From NCBI RefSeq assembly GCF_905196875.1, contig NZ_CAJJWO010000048.1, positions 1 through 40,182 on the forward strand: a DNA stretch of 40,182 bases. The letters are read 5' to 3'. The stretch is from an uncultured Parabacteroides sp. GTDB lineage: Bacteria; Bacteroidota; Bacteroidia; Bacteroidales; Tannerellaceae. Under the pieces are notes generated by a model. It did not search any database and was not told the DNA's origin. It saw nothing but the letters and a program-made list of their open reading frames with translations. Made by a program: the position numbers and the translations under genes. Numbering within the stretch: position 1 is the stretch's first letter; every line of letters begins with the position of its first letter. This document shows, piece by piece, positions 34,788-40,182 of this stretch.

Positions 34788-37700
34788 TGAAAAAAAACTT
34801 ATTGCTATTGTTCAATCATGTCTTTTATCTTGAATTAAAGCCTATAATTCGTGTTATGAAGATCACAACAATTCTTACATTAATCGCAGTTTTTCAACTA
34901 GGTGCGACCACTTTACATTCTCAGAACGCGAAAGTGAGCATAAGTAGGAATACTCTTCCACTCAAGGAATTCATCCATGAGATAGAGAAGCAGACAGACT
35001 ACTTGTTCATGTACAGCGAAAAGGAGATCGATATGCAACAAGAGGTGTATGTCAACGCCAGGAACAAACCCGTATCGAAAGTCTTGGAGGAGGCGCTGGC
35101 CGATAGCGAGGTCAGGTACAACTTCAATGAAGGGTATATCTCTTTACGCAAAGTAAAAAACGAAATCGTCAATCAGGATGGCCGGAAGATAACCGGTCTG
35201 GTAAAAGATACCAACGGCGAACCGGTGATCGGTGCAAACATTATGGTGAAAGGTTCCAGTATCGGTACCATCACCGATATAGACGGCCGTTTTACACTGG
35301 AAATACCTGACAATACGACCTTGCTTATCTCTTACATCGGTTATCTGCCGCAGGAGATCGCAACAGCCAACAAGTCGGATTTCTCCATCCTACTGAAAGA
35401 AGATACACAAACACTTGAAGAAGTGGTTGTAGTGGGTTACGGACAGCAGAAGAAAGTAAGCATTACCGGTGCGGTAGGCAATATTAAGAGCGATAACATC
35501 AACCGCCTGGCCAACAGTACGACAGCATCCATGCAGGGTGTGGCTCCCGGTTTAACGATCCTGGATAAGGGCGGATCGCCGGGACGTGCAACGACTACAC
35601 TTCGTATCAGAGGTATCACTACGATCAATACACAACAAAATGAGAATGATCATATCGACCGCAATGCGGCTTTACTGCTGGTAGACGGTGTCGAACAGCG
35701 CATCTCCGATATCAATCCCGACGACATCGAAAGTATCTCTATCCTGAAAGACGCTTCCACTACCGCCATCTATGGTTCGCGTGCAGCCAACGGTGTAGTG
35801 CTCGTTACAACCAAACGTGGTAAGGAGGGTAAGATCAGAATGAACTTCAATACCTATTGGGGAGTTCAGAGCGTGACGAACAAACCGGAGCACATGGAAA
35901 CAGTCACTTATATGAAGCAGCAAAATTATGCCTTCCAGAATGCCGGACAGGCTCCCCGCTACTCCGACACCTTTATTCAGGAATGGATTGCCAACCATAA
36001 AAACGATCCTATCACCTATCGTAAAGCCAATCAGTGGCAGGATGCCGTTTACAGCTCTGCACTGCAACAGAATTACAGCCTTACCGTAAGTGGTGGTAAT
36101 GAAAAAGCCAAAGGCTTGATGGCATTACGTTATTACGATCAGGATGGCGTCGTACCTAACTACAAATCCGATATTAAAGAAATTCGTGTAAATACGGACT
36201 TCCAGCCTTTCAGGCGACTTAAAATATCGGCAGATGCCAACTTCAGAAGCAGTTATTCAAAGGCACCGATCGATGCTTACGAATATGATAAGAATGGTGG
36301 CGGTGTTTTCTACTCCATGTACCATGCTACACAATTTGTCGTTCCTCAGTATCCCGACGGTAGCTACGGGTTGGGTAACAAGAATGCCAATCCGCTAATG
36401 CTGGCCGAAATGGGTGGTACCGACAAGCAATGGAACAATCTGTTCATCGGCAATATCAAAGCAGAGTTGAATATCATCGATGGATTGAAGTTCACGGCCC
36501 AGTATGCACAACGTTATGGGTTCGATAAGATCGTTAAATTCGAAAATGCCTATACAGTCGTAGACAATCAATATCTGGACTGGACGGCAACAGCCAAAAA
36601 CGAAGCTTACAATCCGAGCAGTACCCGCCAGCGTACAAGGAATATCTCCCGTAACAGCATGGACGACAAACGCGAAGATATGAACGAATATACGCTCAAT
36701 CTCCTGTTGAACTACGAAAAACAGCTGGGCAAACATAATTTGCAGGCCCTGGCCGGTTTCTCGCAGATAAAGAACGAATGGTCGCATAACCAGGCACAAC
36801 GCTGGGATTTTTATAATAATGATGTTCCCTCCATCAATATGGGTTCGGAAAGTTCCTGGAAAAGCTATGGTTATAATAATGAATACGCTTTGCGCTCTTA
36901 TTTCGGTCGTCTGAACTATAATTATGACAACCGTTACCTGATCGAAGCAAACCTGCGTTACGACGGGACATCCCGTTTTACCGGAGATAATCAATACGGA
37001 ACATTCCCGTCGTTCTCTGCCGGTTGGCGTATATCCAACGAAGCATTCTGGAGCGATGAGCTACGTAATATTGTTTCCGACCTGAAGCTGAGAGCTTCCT
37101 GGGGTAAAACAGGTAACCAGACGGCCGGTCTCTACGCTTTCTACGAAAGTTACACCTCTACGTCTTATAACTTCGGTGGTAACCTGGTACAAGGCTATAT
37201 GCAAAAAGAACTTGCCAACAAAGACCTGAAATGGGAAACCAGTACACAGACCGACATAGGTCTGGATGCGGGATTTCTGGACAACCGCCTGACACTGACA
37301 GCAGACTATTATTATAAGAAAACCGACGGCATCCTGGTGAAACTGCCTATCTCAGGAACGATCGGCCTCGATGCACCGGAGCAGAATGCTGCGGTTGTAG
37401 ACAATAAAGGGTTCGAGCTGGCACTCGACTGGAAAGATAATATCGGCGACTTCTACTACGGAGTAAACTTCAACATTTCCAACAACTGGAATAAAGTGGT
37501 CAGCCTCGGCGGAGCCAACCCGACAGTAGACGGAGGCGCAGCCGACGTTATCAAGACAGTCCGCGAAGGTTATCCCATCAATTCTTACTGGGGCTACGAA
37601 ACGGACGGTTTGCTTACCCAGGCGGATATAGATAACAACTATCCTGTTTACGACAGCCGTATGACAACCGGCGATATTAAATACGTAGACCGCAACAAAG

Positions 37701-38221
37701 ACGGCAAGATTGACGCCGAAGACATGAAAGTGATCGGCAACGAGTTTCCACGCTACCCGTTCGCCTTGTCTGCCAACTTCGCCTATAAAGGGTTCGATTT
37801 CTCATTCATGTTCCAGGGTGTGATCGATGCCGAAACACGCGTATCGGGTGCACTTGCCGAAGGTGGTAACTTTGAAGGTTTCACACTCGATATCTTTAAA
37901 GATTACTGGACACCAGAAAATCTGAATGCCCGCTTCCCACGTCCGCGTAAAAGTGTGGACTACAACTCTATGATGTCTGATTTCTGGGTGATCGATGCCG
38001 GCTATATCCGTCTGAAGAATGTTCAGCTGGGCTATACGGTTCCACAGGAACTGAGCCGGAAGCTTTATCTCGATAAAGCACGTATTTACCTGGCTGGTAG
38101 CAACCTGCTTACATTCTCTCCGCTGAAAGAATGGGGACTCGATCCGGAATTTGTATCCGGCCGTTTCTTGTACTATCCGCAAACTTCGGTTTATACGATC
38201 GGACTTAATTTGACATTCTAA
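34787..38221 (+). CDS. SusC-like TonB-dependent receptor with STN signalling domain (PUL2)
   Basis: This 1144-residue receptor has an N-terminal extension (1-23), a signal peptide (about 24-46), an STN domain (about 48-122), a carboxypeptidase-regulatory-like domain (about 134-205), a TonB plug (from LEEVVVVGYGQQ) and the barrel ending in GLNLTF. The STN domain indicates signalling to the FecR encoded upstream. An in-frame ATG at 34856 (MKITTIL) would give the plain signal peptide, but the extension ends IRVMKI, like that of the other SusC, so I keep the longer start. SusD follows after 29 bp and a sulfatase after that, which points to a sulfated glycan. Confidence 0.95.
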   Translation: MKKNLLLLFNHVFYLELKPIIRVMKITTILTLIAVFQLGATTLHSQNAKVSISRNTLPLKEFIHEIEKQTDYLFMYSEKEIDMQQEVYVNARNKPVSKVLEEALADSEVRYNFNEGYISLRKVKNEIVNQDGRKITGLVKDTNGEPVIGANIMVKGSSIGTITDIDGRFTLEIPDNTTLLISYIGYLPQEIATANKSDFSILLKEDTQTLEEVVVVGYGQQKKVSITGAVGNIKSDNINRLANSTTASMQGVAPGLTILDKGGSPGRATTTLRIRGITTINTQQNENDHIDRNAALLLVDGVEQRISDINPDDIESISILKDASTTAIYGSRAANGVVLVTTKRGKEGKIRMNFNTYWGVQSVTNKPEHMETVTYMKQQNYAFQNAGQAPRYSDTFIQEWIANHKNDPITYRKANQWQDAVYSSALQQNYSLTVSGGNEKAKGLMALRYYDQDGVVPNYKSDIKEIRVNTDFQPFRRLKISADANFRSSYSKAPIDAYEYDKNGGGVFYSMYHATQFVVPQYPDGSYGLGNKNANPLMLAEMGGTDKQWNNLFIGNIKAELNIIDGLKFTAQYAQRYGFDKIVKFENAYTVVDNQYLDWTATAKNEAYNPSSTRQRTRNISRNSMDDKREDMNEYTLNLLLNYEKQLGKHNLQALAGFSQIKNEWSHNQAQRWDFYNNDVPSINMGSESSWKSYGYNNEYALRSYFGRLNYNYDNRYLIEANLRYDGTSRFTGDNQYGTFPSFSAGWRISNEAFWSDELRNIVSDLKLRASWGKTGNQTAGLYAFYESYTSTSYNFGGNLVQGYMQKELANKDLKWETSTQTDIGLDAGFLDNRLTLTADYYYKKTDGILVKLPISGTIGLDAPEQNAAVVDNKGFELALDWKDNIGDFYYGVNFNISNNWNKVVSLGGANPTVDGGAADVIKTVREGYPINSYWGYETDGLLTQADIDNNYPVYDSRMTTGDIKYVDRNKDGKIDAEDMKVIGNEFPRYPFALSANFAYKGFDFSFMFQGVIDAETRVSGALAEGGNFEGFTLDIFKDYWTPENLNARFPRPRKSVDYNSMMSDFWVIDAGYIRLKNVQLGYTVPQELSRKLYLDKARIYLAGSNLLTFSPLKEWGLDPEFVSGRFLYYPQTSVYTIGLNLTF

Positions 38222-38250
38222 ATGCTATTAACTTTGAAATATTATTCATT

Positions 38251-39861
38251 ATGAAGAAGATTTTTATATACCTAGCTTTTCCTTGCGTCCTGTTTGGCTG
38301 TGACGTTCTCGATACAATACCGACAGACCGTATATCTTCTGAAATATTCTGGAAAACGGACAAGGACGCCGAATATGCCTCCAACGCTGTTTACCGTTTC
38401 CTCGAAGATCCGGGTACTTTACTGGGCCGTGATCAGATGTCGGATATCGCACGTGCAACCTTCGAGACATCGGATGAAACGAAAGTAGAAGCCAGCATCG
38501 CGGACCCACAGACAAATATCTTCCAGAATACATGGAACGATATGTATAAGGGGATTCGCCGTTGCAACGATTATATGGATAACGTCGACAAGATCGTTCC
38601 TGAAAACGAGGCTAAGGTAAAAACCTACACAGCCGAAGTCCGTACACTGCGTTGTTATTTTTATTCCCGTATGGTTGCTTACTTCGGTGACGTTCCACTG
38701 ATCACTACACCGATCGGTATCAGCGAGTCGAAAGAACTGACACGGACTCCCGTATCGGAAATATACGATTTCATCTATAAGGAGCTCACTGAAGCGGCCA
38801 ATGATCTGCCGTTGAAAGCCAGCGAAGCCGGCCGTGTAACCAAAGGGGCGGCTCTCGGTATACTGGCACGTACCATGTTGTTCGCAGCAGGTAATGTGAC
38901 CGGTACAGACGATCGGGCTACATTATATTATCAACGGGCTAAAGAAGCCGCCGATGCAGTGATCGCTTCCGGTACTTATTCCCTGTTGCCGACCTATAAA
39001 GAGCTGTTTACTTATGAAAATGAGAACAATCAAGAGGTTATTTTCGACAAACAATTCATGAAAGACGTATATTCTAATTCAGTAATGAATAACTTCGGAG
39101 CCGTATCATTGGGAAACAACGGTTCGATGATGTCGCCTACCGCCGTGCTTGTCGACGAATACGAAACGATCAACGGGAAAAAGATCACCGAAGACAGTTC
39201 TTACGATCCTATGAACCCTTATGAAGGTCGTGACCCGCGCCTCAGCTACACACTGTATGCACCGGGTGATGAGCTACCTAACGGAACGATATACGACTCC
39301 CGTCCGGGATGGAGCACAACAGGCGATGTGATCGGAGCCAGCTACCAGGTGTCCAAAACGGGATTACTTCCGAAGAAATATATCAACGCGGAAGATATCG
39401 GGCAGAGTAACCGTACGAACTGTGGTATCAACCTGATCATTATGCGTTATGCGGAGATCCTGCTGACTGCCGCCGAAGCCCGTATCGAGCTGAATACGGA
39501 AACTAATCTTGCCCTGCAATACATCAATCAGGTTCGCCAGCGTCCGGATGTAAACATGCCGGTGTTATCGGGTATCACCTCGCAGGCCGCCCTGCGCGAA
39601 GCTGTACGCCACGAAAGAACGGTCGAACTAGCACTGGAAGGCCATCGATTCTTCGACATTCGTCGCTGGAAAACTGCTGAAGATGTTTGTAATATGGATC
39701 AGATAGAAGGCATGCGTTATGTGGATAAGGAAACAGGGATACTGGTGACTGTCACCACCGACTACAAGAAGAAATTCACATCGCGCGACTATCTGTGGCC
39801 TATCCCTTACAACGAAAGACAATTGAATAATAACTTAGTTCAGAATAATGGCTGGAATTGA
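38251..39861 (+). CDS. SusD-like outer-membrane glycan-binding lipoprotein (PUL2)
   Basis: This 536-residue protein has a lipoprotein signal (LFGC, Cys17) and the SusD pattern: DVLDTIPTDRIS at the N-terminus, TPR-like helices (NDMYKGIRRCNDYMDNV, AEVRTLRCYFYSRMVAYFGDVPL) and the C-terminal block IMRYAEILLTAAEARIELN with RHERTVELALEGHRFFDIRRWK. It is the partner lid of the upstream SusC and binds the PUL2 glycan on the cell surface. The sulfatase ATG lies 2 bp after its stop codon, so they are tightly co-transcribed. Confidence 0.95.
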   Translation: MKKIFIYLAFPCVLFGCDVLDTIPTDRISSEIFWKTDKDAEYASNAVYRFLEDPGTLLGRDQMSDIARATFETSDETKVEASIADPQTNIFQNTWNDMYKGIRRCNDYMDNVDKIVPENEAKVKTYTAEVRTLRCYFYSRMVAYFGDVPLITTPIGISESKELTRTPVSEIYDFIYKELTEAANDLPLKASEAGRVTKGAALGILARTMLFAAGNVTGTDDRATLYYQRAKEAADAVIASGTYSLLPTYKELFTYENENNQEVIFDKQFMKDVYSNSVMNNFGAVSLGNNGSMMSPTAVLVDEYETINGKKITEDSSYDPMNPYEGRDPRLSYTLYAPGDELPNGTIYDSRPGWSTTGDVIGASYQVSKTGLLPKKYINAEDIGQSNRTNCGINLIIMRYAEILLTAAEARIELNTETNLALQYINQVRQRPDVNMPVLSGITSQAALREAVRHERTVELALEGHRFFDIRRWKTAEDVCNMDQIEGMRYVDKETGILVTVTTDYKKKFTSRDYLWPIPYNERQLNNNLVQNNGWN

Positions 39862-39863
39862 TT

Positions 39864-40182
39864 ATGAAGACATTAGTATTTAAAACATTACCAATTGCAA
39901 CGCTTGCCTTTTCGGCAAGCGTATGCAGTGCACAGAACAGTAAAGAGAGCAAACCGAATATCCTTGTGATCCTGGCGGATGATATGGGCTTTTCGGATCT
40001 GGGCTGTTACGGTAGCGAGATCCATACGCCTAACCTGGATAAACTGGCGGCAGAGGGACTGCGTTTTACCCATTTTTATAATACAAGCCGCAGCTGTCCG
40101 ACCCGTGCATCATTACTGACCGGTCTGTATCAACATCAGGCAGGTATCGGACGTATGACCTTCGACGATAATCAACCAGGGT
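39864..40182 (+). CDS. Serine-type S1 sulfatase, C-terminus cut by window end
   Basis: About 106 residues are visible of a protein usually near 450-550. A Sec signal ends near CSAQ (residue 24). ILADDMGFSDLGCYG carries the metal-binding Asp pair (39-40). The sulfatase signature reads SRSCPTRASLLTG, so the residue converted to formylglycine in the S/C-x-P-x-R motif is Ser77, not Cys; Cys78 is the next residue. Such enzymes need the radical-SAM maturase anSME, which is not in this window. The layout near the signature resembles the S1_4 kind. It would remove sulfate from the PUL2 glycan. Confidence 0.93.
   Translation, partial: MKTLVFKTLPIATLAFSASVCSAQNSKESKPNILVILADDMGFSDLGCYGSEIHTPNLDKLAAEGLRFTHFYNTSRSCPTRASLLTGLYQHQAGIGRMTFDDNQPG

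Noticed and set aside
36395..36994. A 199-codon open frame antisense to susC of PUL2
   Set aside because: It is inside the receptor gene, has no ribosome-binding site or family signature, and reads as a codon-bias shadow.

Overview
The window looks like a chromosomal piece of a gut-type Bacteroidales, probably Bacteroides or Parabacteroides. The evidence is two SusC/SusD pairs whose SusC carries an N-terminal STN signalling domain, FecR-type anti-sigma factors with ECF sigma factors, many short lipoprotein signals, an anSME-type sulfatase, and promoters of the Bacteroidetes TAnnTTTG type. I cannot name the species. No tRNA, rRNA, CRISPR array, transposase or integrase was seen, and no stretch over 300 bp lacks a gene. 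The largest gap is 257 bp, at 24696-24952.

Region 1 (1-8831) starts with five minus-strand genes: a GH2 glycosidase cut by the window edge, a large cytoplasmic DUF5107/TPR protein, an MFS sugar porter, a small exported protein and a membrane-anchored LytTR regulator. A plus-strand AraC regulator is transcribed divergently from the LytTR gene. Region 2 (8837-23105, minus strand) is polysaccharide utilisation locus 1 (PUL1). In transcription order it holds an ECF sigma factor, FecR, SusC, SusD, a Tat-like FAD oxidoreductase, a propeller-like lipoprotein with a duplicated beta-module, a fused SGNH plus alpha/beta esterase, and a second secreted FAD oxidoreductase. It ends at a hairpin shared with the convergent araC. 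The inferred job is uptake of an acylated glycan or glycoside with unusual redox processing; the GH2/MFS/DUF5107 set may handle the released sugar.

Region 3 (23142-25543) holds an AAA-ATPase/PD-(D/E)XK protein and, divergent from it, an HU-like DNA-binding protein. Three palindromes spaced exactly 22 bp apart lie in front of the HU-like gene. Region 4 (25628-40182, plus strand) starts with a second ECF sigma factor, followed by an RND efflux operon (adaptor, permease, outer-membrane channel), a LytS/LytTR two-component pair, a FecR, then SusC, SusD and a serine-type sulfatase cut by the window end (PUL2). The sigma factor that would normally sit beside this FecR is about 7.4 kb away.

The most notable signals are non-coding. 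Both fecR-susC gaps carry what looks like a short antisense RNA gene: a Bacteroidetes -7 box overlapping the susC start codon (sense strand GCAAARTTATG in both), then, 80-95 nt on, a hairpin plus T-run whose sequence is conserved between the two loci. Both fecR genes also share an upstream motif, ACTAGT-(17 or 18 nt)-CGTC. Together these suggest one regulatory design reused in two PULs, with an RND/two-component module lying between the parts of the second.
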